A program made the position numbers and the translations under genes. The notes beneath the pieces were generated by a model. The model was not told where the DNA came from and ran no database searches. It saw only the letters and a program-made list of their open reading frames with translations. 16,001 bases of DNA, taken from contig JAJDDU010000215.1 of assembly GCA_029260155.1 (NCBI GenBank), forward strand, positions 1 through 16,001, in the 5' to 3' direction. Positions 5,801-12,230 of the stretch are shown piece after piece (within the stretch, counting starts at the first letter, position 1; each line of letters starts with the position of its first letter). The stretch comes from Phycisphaerae bacterium. GTDB taxonomy: Bacteria; Planctomycetota; Phycisphaerae; UBA1845.

Positions 5801-8392
5801 TTCGGCGACCCACAGGTCGGTCTTCGCGGTGACTTTTACGCCGGTGTCGGAATCGGCAGTCACAATGAAACGGAACGGACCTTTCTTGTCCGCCGTCCAG
5901 CGGAAGAGTGTCACACCGGTGGCATTCGCGGACAGGGCTTCGTCTGTCACGATCTCACCGGGTCCGAGCTCGGGGCCACCCGATGCGTTTTTCTTGCCGG
6001 TCTTGCTCTGGACCAAACGATGCACGCGGATGCGACCCGAAAACGACACGGGGTCGCCGTTGGGCCCGACGGCTCGGACGTCGATGTGTACGCGGTCTTT
6101 CGGTTGATAGAGAAACCGCTGCGGTTCGAGTTGGAGTGAGAAAGGTGCGCGCGTCACGTTGACAGATCCGCTGCCGGTCACCGTGCGTCGTGATGCGTCG
6201 GTGGCTTCGACATCGATGGTGTAGCGATAGCCGTCCTCGTCGCCCGCCTCGGGTGTGATGCGCAACAGAGCGACACCGTCGGCATCCGTGGTCAGTTCGC
6301 CTCGGTCCACGAGGGCCCTGGGTCTCTCCCACGGGATTCGGCAGTAATCGGGCAGGCATCCGCCTGAGCGTTGAGACCAGACGGGACCAAGCTGCTTGAA
6401 ATACCAGGGATAGGGGATCGGGTAGTGGACCGGCGGTGTCATCGGCGCGCGATGCACGGTGTATGCGAGCGACGCGTCGGCGACGGGTGAGCCGAAGTAA
6501 TAGCGCGTTTCGATGCGGACATCGACCGGCTCGCCGAAGTCGTAGCGCGGCTGCGCAGCGTTGACCTGCACCTCGAATTCCGGCTTGCGGTATTCCTCGA
6601 CGCGAAAGGCTGCGCCAGCTCCGCCGTGCACCACTTTGCCGTTGATCTCGAAGTGCAGCCGGTAGAGGCCGAGCGCCGCGCCGGACGGCAGAGAGAGGTC
6701 ACCGGAGACCGACCCGTGTTCGTTGGTGTTGAGCGTGCGTTCAAGGACGGCCTCGCCCTTGGCGTCGTGGAGTGTCAGGTCGAGTCTCTCGCGTCCGGCT
6801 AGCTGATAGTCGCCGGCAACGTGGTTTCTGAGGACGCACTTGAAGTGGATCACCTGATCAGGGCGGTAGACCGGCCTGTCCGTGAAGGCGTAGAGTCGTT
6901 GGTCGCCGGTACCGCCCCACCAATACCACGAGAAGGCGACGTTGCAGATTGCATAGTGCGGGCCGTTTTGCAGATAGAGTGATGCCGTGTTGCGGCGGCG
7001 CTTGCCGCCGCCGGCCGGTACTCGGACGACGCCATCGCCGTCGGTCTTGGCTTCGCGATAGTCGTATTGGTTGCCGCCGCCGGCCTGGATCAGCACGCGG
7101 GCGTCCGCCACTGCGGCACCGGTCGCGGAATCCACCGCCCAAGTAAAGGCGCTGCCCTTGCCGCCCTTGGACACCGCTGCGAGATTCGTGATGAGCGTCA
7201 GCGCGGATGTTTGCACAGATGCGTCGGCTGAGCGCGCTACGATCACATAAGCGCTTGGCTCGGAGACGGGCAGCGCCGTGGGCGATACGCCGTCACTACG
7301 GGACGAGTAGTTCTTGTGCTCCTGAGTGTCAGGCACTGCCACCGACCATGTGGCGACCGCATCTCCGCGCGGGGACCATTCGTCGAGCTTGTGTAGTTGC
7401 CCGATTTCCTGGATCAACTCGAACAGATCGACGCGGTAGGCGCTGAAGCGAATCTCAGAGATGTTGCGTGTTTCGTAGTCGATGCGCACCGGCGCCCCAG
7501 GCTGCGTTACGCCTTCGACGCCGACACGCAGAATCGGCGAGGTGATGTTCTTGAGCAACCTGCTCGCCGTGCGCGCAGCCTGTGATTGCGGGTAGCGCTG
7601 AATCACAAACCGGTAGCGCTCGACCGCTGCGACGTAGTCCTGCCGGTTACGCTCCACCGCCCGGCCTATCTCCAGTGCTGCGTTGGGTGCTTCCTTGGCG
7701 TCAGGCCATTTCGACAAGACCTCGCGATACAGATTGATCGCAACGTCGGTATCTGCGTCGTCATGCCGCAATTCTCGAAGAAACAGCCCGGCTTTTCGGA
7801 ACGTCGCCTTAGCCGCACGGGCGTTGTCAGAGGTCAGCTCGATGCCCCGATCAAGCCACTCGACGGCGAACCTACGCTGGAGCAATCGCCCTGCCCGCCA
7901 ATCTTCGGGTGGGTCGACGGACACGAGGGTGAAGTTCTCCCAGTCGCTGAATCGAATGAACGCCAATCCGCATTGAATTGCGGCGCCGGCGGCCGATTCG
8001 CGATCTCTGCGATCGAGATACAACTCCGAAGCCGCTGCGAAATGCTCGATCGCCAGATGGCGATGCGTGTGCATGCGAAGCCCGGCGTCAGCGAGGGCCA
8101 TGTGCAGTTCGGGCTGCTCGCGCGCGGCGGCGTGTTTGGCGAAGAGTTCTTCGATCGCCCGTCGCCCGTCTTCCCAACGACGTAGCTTCAGCAGGCAGCG
8201 TGCGCGCAGCCCGCCCACTTCCAGGGTCGGATTCGTTTGCGTTGAGAGGTACGCATCCAACTCTGCCAAGGCAGCTCTGTAATTGTGAAGCTCGAACTGC
8301 CGGCGTGCGGACGAGAGATCACCCGGTTGGTAGGCGAGCGTGCACCCGACCAACATGCCCATCGCGAATATCGACCGCCCGAGTACGTTCAT
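2813..8392 (-). CDS. Alpha-2-macroglobulin family lipoprotein with N-terminal TPR-like region
   Basis: This encodes a 1,859-residue bacterial alpha-2-macroglobulin, longer than the roughly 1,500-1,650 residues usual in proteobacteria. Members trap proteases by conformational change and thioester attack and are thought to protect the periplasm. Residues 14-17 (LVGC) are a canonical lipobox after a short hydrophobic signal, so it should be membrane-anchored. Residues about 18-280 resemble TPR helices. Macroglobulin beta domains follow, with the typical TDRPVYRP motif at 504-511. A Met/Ala-rich low-complexity segment at about 1058-1085 is in the bait-region position. The A2M domain core is at about 1095-1135 (FPDTLTTWRL). 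The thioester domain has CTEQ at 1328-1331 (bases 4400-4411), keeping the Cys and Gln, and NGDGGWGWW near 1400. A C-terminal receptor-binding-like domain ends the protein. GGAGG at 8399-8403 is 6 nt from the ATG at 8392 and 3 nt from one at 8395, so 8392 is preferred. No adjacent penicillin-binding protein 1C gene is seen, unlike in E. coli. Confidence 0.93.
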   Translation of the reverse strand: MNVLGRSIFAMGMLVGCTLAYQPGDLSSARRQFELHNYRAALAELDAYLSTQTNPTLEVGGLRARCLLKLRRWEDGRRAIEELFAKHAAAREQPELHMALADAGLRMHTHRHLAIEHFAAASELYLDRRDRESAAGAAIQCGLAFIRFSDWENFTLVSVDPPEDWRAGRLLQRRFAVEWLDRGIELTSDNARAAKATFRKAGLFLRELRHDDADTDVAINLYREVLSKWPDAKEAPNAALEIGRAVERNRQDYVAAVERYRFVIQRYPQSQAARTASRLLKNITSPILRVGVEGVTQPGAPVRIDYETRNISEIRFSAYRVDLFELIQEIGQLHKLDEWSPRGDAVATWSVAVPDTQEHKNYSSRSDGVSPTALPVSEPSAYVIVARSADASVQTSALTLITNLAAVSKGGKGSAFTWAVDSATGAAVADARVLIQAGGGNQYDYREAKTDGDGVVRVPAGGGKRRRNTASLYLQNGPHYAICNVAFSWYWWGGTGDQRLYAFTDRPVYRPDQVIHFKCVLRNHVAGDYQLAGRERLDLTLHDAKGEAVLERTLNTNEHGSVSGDLSLPSGAALGLYRLHFEINGKVVHGGAGAAFRVEEYRKPEFEVQVNAAQPRYDFGEPVDVRIETRYYFGSPVADASLAYTVHRAPMTPPVHYPIPYPWYFKQLGPVWSQRSGGCLPDYCRIPWERPRALVDRGELTTDADGVALLRITPEAGDEDGYRYTIDVEATDASRRTVTGSGSVNVTRAPFSLQLEPQRFLYQPKDRVHIDVRAVGPNGDPVSFSGRIRVHRLVQSKTGKKNASGGPELGPGEIVTDEALSANATGVTLFRWTADKKGPFRFIVTADSDTGVKVTAKTDLWVAETGGRYAHYAYRDIEIVPDRFIYQQGETARVLINTRFDEARVLLTVEADDLLDTRFVDLRGGAAVVELPIESMHTPNFFITATLVRDNKVYQDMQAVLVPPTQRFLSVTVEAESDTFSPQEQTQIAITAADHAGKPVDAELAVMLVDASLYAIQPEFRESVQEFFFGRTKEHTVATQTSFDLVSGPMRYERQRFAKGDMAMAGVKKAMPEGAAMAAMAESPQPAFAVAELRRDFPDSVVWIGHMDTGADGHATVDVRFPDTLTTWRLIAIAIDDETRVSEASKNLVTRKEVIARLAAPRFLVEHDSCTLTVIARNDLNVAKTMRVTLDVPASLTVGLARLGDSTIPFVAPNAVDVPVDARAEVAIDFDVLAQRVGTVTLKATVATDVSADALAIDLPVVAFGAQTFLADGGTMRDSDGMDERTISFTLPEKMNAETPVLEVHLNPTIAGVMLDAIPYLLDFPYGCTEQTMSRFLPAVVTRRTLDHLGVKLSDLASRMQTDPATDGRRRWTRNRHPVFNDGVLNDIVTTGLARLAEMQNGDGGWGWWKGSASDPYMSAYVVYGLAEAKRAKVAVDASVLSRGIQFLKRTIVDPARVGRRRDRSTTANTRVWMLYALSVDSASHLAESAIKAATDDAFTGRDELTDYSRAMLALVLHAASDAPRANTVVDNLENTAHSDDATQTASWGHAVGYSRWYDNGAETTAMVLRALLVVRPDHPRIMPAVNWLVRNREGARWHSTRETAYSIYALAQYLAFSRELDADMTVEVTYDNTVGRSFRINADNVLTFDARMIFAPKHLTPGDHEIRIEKQGRGTLYYASYVDFFTAQDPIEAAGHEVHIKRTYARLEPKEIERTRKIWDAVKRKLIEETYRAVDYDRVDIADGDAVASGDLIEVTLEIDARNAFEYISIEDPKPAGCEPVDLHSGYAWNRGLCSHIEFRDRHVAMFADYIPAGIHTVRYRLRCETPGDFGALPTQLRAMYSPYVRANSASRRVRVTP

Positions 8393-8424
8393 CATCTGCC
8401 TCCGTGAGGATTGGACACGTCTGC

Positions 8425-8444
8425 CGCACGAAAGTTTCGCACGA
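8425..8444. promoter_or_regulatory. Direct repeat with embedded palindrome in the divergent intergenic region
   Basis: CGCACGA occurs at 8425-8431 and again at 8438-8444 (period 13), and the stretch CGAAAGTTTCG (8429-8439) between them is an inverted repeat. It lies 33 bp upstream of the alpha-2-macroglobulin start and about 95 bp upstream of the small plus-strand gene, where an operator controlling either would be expected. No regulator is identified. Confidence 0.3.
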
Positions 8445-8478
8445 TCGCCGCAAAGTGCAATCGGAATGACGGGGCGGC

Positions 8479-8484
8479 TTGACA
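8479..8484 (+). promoter_or_regulatory. Possible -35 element (TTGACA) for the small plus-strand gene
   Basis: A perfect TTGACA lies 53 bp before the GTG start at 8538. The hexamer 17 bp downstream (CAGTGT, 8502-8507) matches TATAAT poorly, so this is only a partial promoter match. Confidence 0.25.
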
Positions 8485-8537
8485 CTCTCGGCGAGGTCGG
8501 CCAGTGTTCGGGTTGGCTGAAACTGTCGGGAGAAACT

Positions 8538-8810
8538 GTGAGCACGCCTTTTGACGATTTTCTGACGCATTGCGTTGTTCTCGATACCGGCGGGTCGATT
8601 GTCTATCTCGGCACCCTGGTCCGGGCGGACGAATCTGGTTTCGTGCTGGAAGACGCCGACGTACACGACTGTCGCGATGGGCACGCGACCAAGGAAGTCT
8701 ACGTTTGCGAAGCCCGCGTGAACGGAGTATCGCCAAACCGCCGCAGCGTGGTCGTGATGCGGTCGGCGGTGATGAGCGTGTCGAAGCTGACTGACGTCGT
8801 TGAACAGTAG
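8538..8810 (+). CDS. Conserved-looking small protein, possible LSm/Sm-like fold
   Basis: This encodes a 90-residue protein with a GTG start chosen because GGGAG (8528-8532) is 5 nt upstream; the frame is open further upstream but has no similar site, and the upstream part would overlap the opposing promoter region. Residues 12-42 alternate hydrophobic strands and turns: VVLDTGGSIVYLGTLVRADE, then FVLEDADVHD, resembling the Sm1 motif of LSm/Hfq-type RNA-binding proteins (strand, G, Y-x-G-x-L, D, LEDA). Residues 71-82 (VVVMRSAVMSVS) are in the position of the Sm2 strand pair. The middle, residues 45-69, is polar with KEVYV and an N-x-RR basic patch. It has no signal peptide or membrane segment. 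I recall similar short proteins from planctomycetes but cannot name a characterised family. It is divergent from the alpha-2-macroglobulin gene and converges on an RNA-metabolism gene 6 bp away. Confidence 0.75.
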   Translation: MSTPFDDFLTHCVVLDTGGSIVYLGTLVRADESGFVLEDADVHDCRDGHATKEVYVCEARVNGVSPNRRSVVVMRSAVMSVSKLTDVVEQ

Positions 8811-8816
8811 ACGGCG

Positions 8817-10217
8817 CTAGGTCAGTTCGTGCCTGTCCTGATACTCGGGGACGTCGACAGTCCAGCCCCACTTGGCTCGAATTTCGCTCGCGAGCTTCTC
8901 TGCGCCGCTTTCCTCACCGTGCGACAAGAAGATGCGTTTCGGCGCAGTTCCGAAGTTGCCTAACCACTTCAGGAGGGCGGCGCGATCTGCGTGGGCGCTG
9001 AAGCCGTGGATCTGTTCGATGGTCGCGTTGACCTCGTGCTCTCGGCCGTGGATGCGTACGGGAGAGTCGCCCTGCACCAGTCGCCTGCCGAGTGTTCCGT
9101 TGGCTTGGTAGCCGACGATGACGACGGTGCATTCCGGGCTGGAGACGTTGTTGACGAGATGGTGCTTGACGCGGCCGGCTGTACACATGCCGGAACCCGC
9201 CATGATGATGCACGAGCCTTTGATGCGGTTGATTGCCTTCGATTCGGCGGTGCTGCGTACGAGATTGAGGCCTGGGAATCGCAGGAGTTCCTCACCGGCG
9301 TCGAGGATTGCGTGGGCTTCTTCGTCCATGCAATAGCGGTGCCGTCGAAACACATCGGTGACGTTGACGGCCATGGGACTGTCGAGGAACGCCATGAGGT
9401 GGGGGATGCGCTTCTCGGACATCAGGCGGCCGAGATGGTACATCAGCTCTTGGGCGCGTTCGACGGCGAAGGTCGGGATGATGATGTTTCCGCCGGCTGC
9501 CACCGCGTTGTTGACGACGTCGCAGAGTTGATCTTCGACTGCTTCGGTCTTGCCGTGGTCGCGATCGCCGTAGGTGGACTCCATGACGATGTAGTCCGCG
9601 TGGTCGAGCATGGTCGGATCGCGGATGATCGGCTTGTCGCACTGGCCGATGTCGCCGGAGAAGATGACCGTTCGCGACAGGCCATTCTCTTTGATCTTCA
9701 GTTCGAGCATGGCCGAGCCGAGGATGTGGCCCGCGTCGTGGAATGTGACAGAGACGTTTTCGTTGAGTTGCACCGGCTTGCTGTACTCGGTGGCGCGAAA
9801 GAGGTGGAGCGCCCGGTCGACGTCTTCGGCTGTGAAGAGCGGGACGACGGGGTGAGCAGGCTTGCGTCCCTCGCGTTTGTGACGTTTGATCTTGTACTTG
9901 GCGTCTTCCTCTTGAATGTGGGCGGCATCGGACAGGATGATCTCGGCTAGCTCGACCGAGGGGGCCGTGGTCAGTATTGGCTTGTCGAAGCCTTCAGCGA
10001 CCAGCTTTGGGATGAGTCCTGAGTGGTCGAGGTGGGCGTGAGTCAGGAGCAGATAGTCGATCGTGTCGGGAGGGACCGGGGACGACTCCCAGTTTCGCTT
10101 GGTGAACGCCCGCTCCTGAAACATGCCGCAGTCGACGAGCAGACGCAAGCCGCCACCTTCGATCAGGTAGCGTGAACCGGTGACTTGTCGATTGGCACCG
10201 AGAAACTGAATATTCAT
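8817..10217 (-). CDS. Beta-CASP metallo-beta-lactamase, CPSF/RNase-type hydrolase
   Basis: This encodes a 466-residue soluble enzyme of the CPSF-73/archaeal-type ribonuclease group, predicted to cut or degrade RNA with two zinc ions. Visible motifs are the motif 2 metal-binding sequence HAHLDH at residues 60-65, His164 in AGHILGS (motif 3), Asp189 in FSGDIG (motif 4), ESTYGDRDH at about 213-221 starting the beta-CASP domain, the GSGMCTAGRVKHHL signature, and GFSAHAD plus a final SHGEE His. All catalytic positions are present and the length is normal for the family. The start at 10217 follows GGAGG by 9 nt. The stop is 6 bp from the stop of the small plus-strand gene, so transcripts from the two strands must overlap at their 3' ends unless they stop within coding sequence. 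It lies 206 bp downstream of the response-regulator operon on the same strand and probably has its own promoter. Confidence 0.93.
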   Translation of the reverse strand: MNIQFLGANRQVTGSRYLIEGGGLRLLVDCGMFQERAFTKRNWESSPVPPDTIDYLLLTHAHLDHSGLIPKLVAEGFDKPILTTAPSVELAEIILSDAAHIQEEDAKYKIKRHKREGRKPAHPVVPLFTAEDVDRALHLFRATEYSKPVQLNENVSVTFHDAGHILGSAMLELKIKENGLSRTVIFSGDIGQCDKPIIRDPTMLDHADYIVMESTYGDRDHGKTEAVEDQLCDVVNNAVAAGGNIIIPTFAVERAQELMYHLGRLMSEKRIPHLMAFLDSPMAVNVTDVFRRHRYCMDEEAHAILDAGEELLRFPGLNLVRSTAESKAINRIKGSCIIMAGSGMCTAGRVKHHLVNNVSSPECTVVIVGYQANGTLGRRLVQGDSPVRIHGREHEVNATIEQIHGFSAHADRAALLKWLGNFGTAPKRIFLSHGEESGAEKLASEIRAKWGWTVDVPEYQDRHELT

Positions 10218-10423
10218 CGCGTCGGTCCTCCAATTGTGTTGGGCGGGAGGATACCACGAGCGGGGGAACCGGCGATACCCTGAGGCGGCGAGGGCAAAAT
10301 TGCAGTGAGACTGTCAAATGGCTTTGTTTCGTTCCTTTGCCAGAAAGCAGCGAAATGACGTGTGCCGAGGCCAACATCAATGTCCGGTCATCGAGCGCCC
10401 AATGACAACATGACCTATCCAGG

Positions 10424-11041
10424 CTACTCCTCCGCCTCGATCAGATGGCGCTGGCGATTCTGCACATCTCTGAGCACATTCTTGCTCTTACGAATCTCAT
10501 CGTCGATTTCCTTGAGCAACTTGCGCGTATCATCGGGCTTGCCTTCGTTCGCGACAGTCTCGGTGCGATCCTGAGGCCTGGCGCCGTGCAGGCGGCGAGC
10601 AAGCCTCGCTTCGTCAATAAGCGCCGACTGGCGCTTGGTGACCTCGAGCAGGTCGCGGCTCTTTGCGAGCAGGTCCTTCTGTTCGAGGGCGCGACGGATC
10701 GTTATCGCAAGGTCGATTTCGTTGCAAGGTTTGGTGAAAAACTGATGCACCTTCCCCTCGTTGATGGCGCGCAGTGCTGCCGGCAGCGTAGGATGACCGG
10801 TGAGGACGACACGAACGGTATCTGGATACCGCTGCGCTACCTTTCCGAGAAACTCCGTGCCGGACATACCGGGCATCTCTTCGTCGGAGACGATCAGGTC
10901 GATAGTGCGATTCTCCAACTGCCGCGCCGCCTCTTCTGCAGAGTTGGCCGTCAGGATCTCGTACGGTTCCTTGTGAAGTGCGCGTGTCAATCCTTCGAGG
11001 ATGTTCGGCTCATCGTCAACCAAGAGTATGGTGTGGCTCAT
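10424..11041 (-). CDS. Response regulator: REC domain with C-terminal coiled coil
   Basis: This encodes a 205-residue protein. Residues 4-120 are a complete receiver domain: acidic pair D10/E11, phosphoacceptor D53 in VSDEEMPGMSG, T81 and K104 in FFTKPC. Residues about 121-205 are highly charged, largely helical and coiled-coil-like, with no DNA-binding or enzymatic domain. The tail carries mixed Lys/Arg and Glu and ends IEAEE. It is the last of five REC genes in the cluster, 19 bp after the degenerate HD-GYP regulator, and its start has GGAG 8 nt upstream. A protein of this form would act by phosphorylation-dependent partner binding or dimerisation, or as a phosphate sink. It is less similar in its first residues (VDDEPNILEGLTRALHKE) to the other cluster REC domains than they are to each other. 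Confidence 0.9.
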   Translation of the reverse strand: MSHTILLVDDEPNILEGLTRALHKEPYEILTANSAEEAARQLENRTIDLIVSDEEMPGMSGTEFLGKVAQRYPDTVRVVLTGHPTLPAALRAINEGKVHQFFTKPCNEIDLAITIRRALEQKDLLAKSRDLLEVTKRQSALIDEARLARRLHGARPQDRTETVANEGKPDDTRKLLKEIDDEIRKSKNVLRDVQNRQRHLIEAEE

Positions 11042-11060
11042 ATCATCGTCTCCAACTGGT

Positions 11061-12230
11061 CTATGCTTGCGTGGTTACCGGAGAGCGCATATCGGTTCGT
11101 ACGAGTACGCGTAACGGTTCTATGATCGTTCTGGTCGTCGCGAAGTTCCTTAGTCTCTGTCGCAACGACACGGTCACCTCCTGCCCCTTGCTTATCAAGA
11201 GGGTCCCGTCGTCGGTCTTCACATCCTCAGCGAAAACCATCTTGGTCGTGAGATCTTCCATGCCGATTTCGCAGATTTGAGGCGCCATCTCGAATCCGAT
11301 GACGGCCTCCATCGCAGCCAGTACCCCGGGATCGTACCATTCTGGTCGCCGCCGTAGCTCGACGAGGACTTGCACGTCCTCGTCGCCGCCCCATTTGAGC
11401 TCGTCGAAGTCAATCGCGACTTTGAGGATCCGGGCACCCAAGGGAATGTTCTCCCTTGCCACAGAATCTGCCGGGATACCGGCGCCGTCGAATCGCTTTT
11501 GTTGATAGGCGATAATCTCAGCAACGCTCTCCAATCTGGGGATGTTTGCAACGAGATCGCGCCCGACCGCCGGGTGGTCCTCAAGCATCTGAGCTTCTTC
11601 CGGCTTCAGGGCTTGGCCACGGTACACCTTATCCAGCGTGTCCGGCGGCACGGTAACACAACCAATCTGCGAGAGCATGGCCGCGATCTCGCACTGCCAC
11701 GGCTGATCGACGTTCAACTGCTTGCAGAGTCTTTGCACCACCCGCCGTATCCGAGAGGCGTGACCGAACGCTGTCGGGTTGGTGAGGGACAGCACGTCGG
11801 TGAGGACTTTGACGCTGCCCCGCAGGGTCTTTTCCAGGAGTTCCTTCTCCGCCGTGACAAGCTGGTATTGTCTCACACCTGCAGCGAGCGTCGCGACCAG
11901 CGTTTCCGCCGGGCAGGGCTTGGTCAAGAACCTGAAGATTTGTCCCGCGTTCACTGCATCGATAGCGGTTTGCTGGTCTGCATTGCCCGTCAGCATGACA
12001 CGAGTGCACTCGGGGACCCGCTCCTTGGCCGCGATGAGGAATTGGATGCCGTCCATCCCCGGCATGCGCATATCGGAGACGATCACGGCGAAAGGACCAC
12101 TTGAGGCGATCGTCTCCAATCCCTCCGCACCACTGGCGGCCGTTTCGATGCGGAACTTCTTCCGGAGCTGCCGCTGAAACGCTTGCAGGATACTCGGGTC
12201 ATCGTCGACGCAGAGAATCTTCTCGCTCAT
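11061..12230 (-). CDS. Response regulator: REC plus degenerate HD-GYP-like domain
   Basis: This encodes 389 residues. The receiver domain (about 4-120) is complete: D10, D11, D53 in VSDMRMPGMDG, T81 and K104. Residues about 140-310 align in layout with an HD-GYP c-di-GMP phosphodiesterase, but the key ligands are lost: the HD of LHDIGK is SQ at 187-188 (MLSQIGC), the HH pair is replaced by YQQ at 242-244, and GYP reads GIP (251-253). H157 (GHASRIRRV) and DHPAVG (218-223) persist. It is therefore predicted not to bind the metal pair or hydrolyse c-di-GMP and may act as a signalling scaffold. Residues about 330-389 form a small C-terminal domain (GTLLISKGQEVTVSLRQRL). The start at 12230 is set by a 4-bp ATGA overlap with the preceding HDOD gene, so an in-frame upstream ATG at 12275 is not favoured. 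I recall the AMLSQIGC variant as recurrent in response regulators. Confidence 0.9.
   Translation of the reverse strand: MSEKILCVDDDPSILQAFQRQLRKKFRIETAASGAEGLETIASSGPFAVIVSDMRMPGMDGIQFLIAAKERVPECTRVMLTGNADQQTAIDAVNAGQIFRFLTKPCPAETLVATLAAGVRQYQLVTAEKELLEKTLRGSVKVLTDVLSLTNPTAFGHASRIRRVVQRLCKQLNVDQPWQCEIAAMLSQIGCVTVPPDTLDKVYRGQALKPEEAQMLEDHPAVGRDLVANIPRLESVAEIIAYQQKRFDGAGIPADSVARENIPLGARILKVAIDFDELKWGGDEDVQVLVELRRRPEWYDPGVLAAMEAVIGFEMAPQICEIGMEDLTTKMVFAEDVKTDDGTLLISKGQEVTVSLRQRLRNFATTRTIIEPLRVLVRTDMRSPVTTQA

Noticed and set aside
8991..9950. Plus-strand open frame of 319 codons
   Set aside because: Antisense to the beta-CASP hydrolase, whose catalytic motifs are unmistakable; the composition (Val, Asp, Gly, His repeats) is that of a reversed coding frame.
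10312..10317. TTGACA on the minus strand upstream of the beta-CASP gene as a -35 box
   Set aside because: No -10-like hexamer at 16-18 bp spacing (CCCTCG at 17), so a promoter is not supported.
10386..10415. Stem GGTCAT/ATGACC just after the response-regulator operon, as a terminator
   Set aside because: Only 6 bp with an 18-nt loop and no T-run; too weak to call.
11370..12104. Plus-strand open frames within the response-regulator operon, also 10445-11125 and 14582-15151
   Set aside because: Each is fully covered by a receiver-domain gene on the other strand and shows no family signature.
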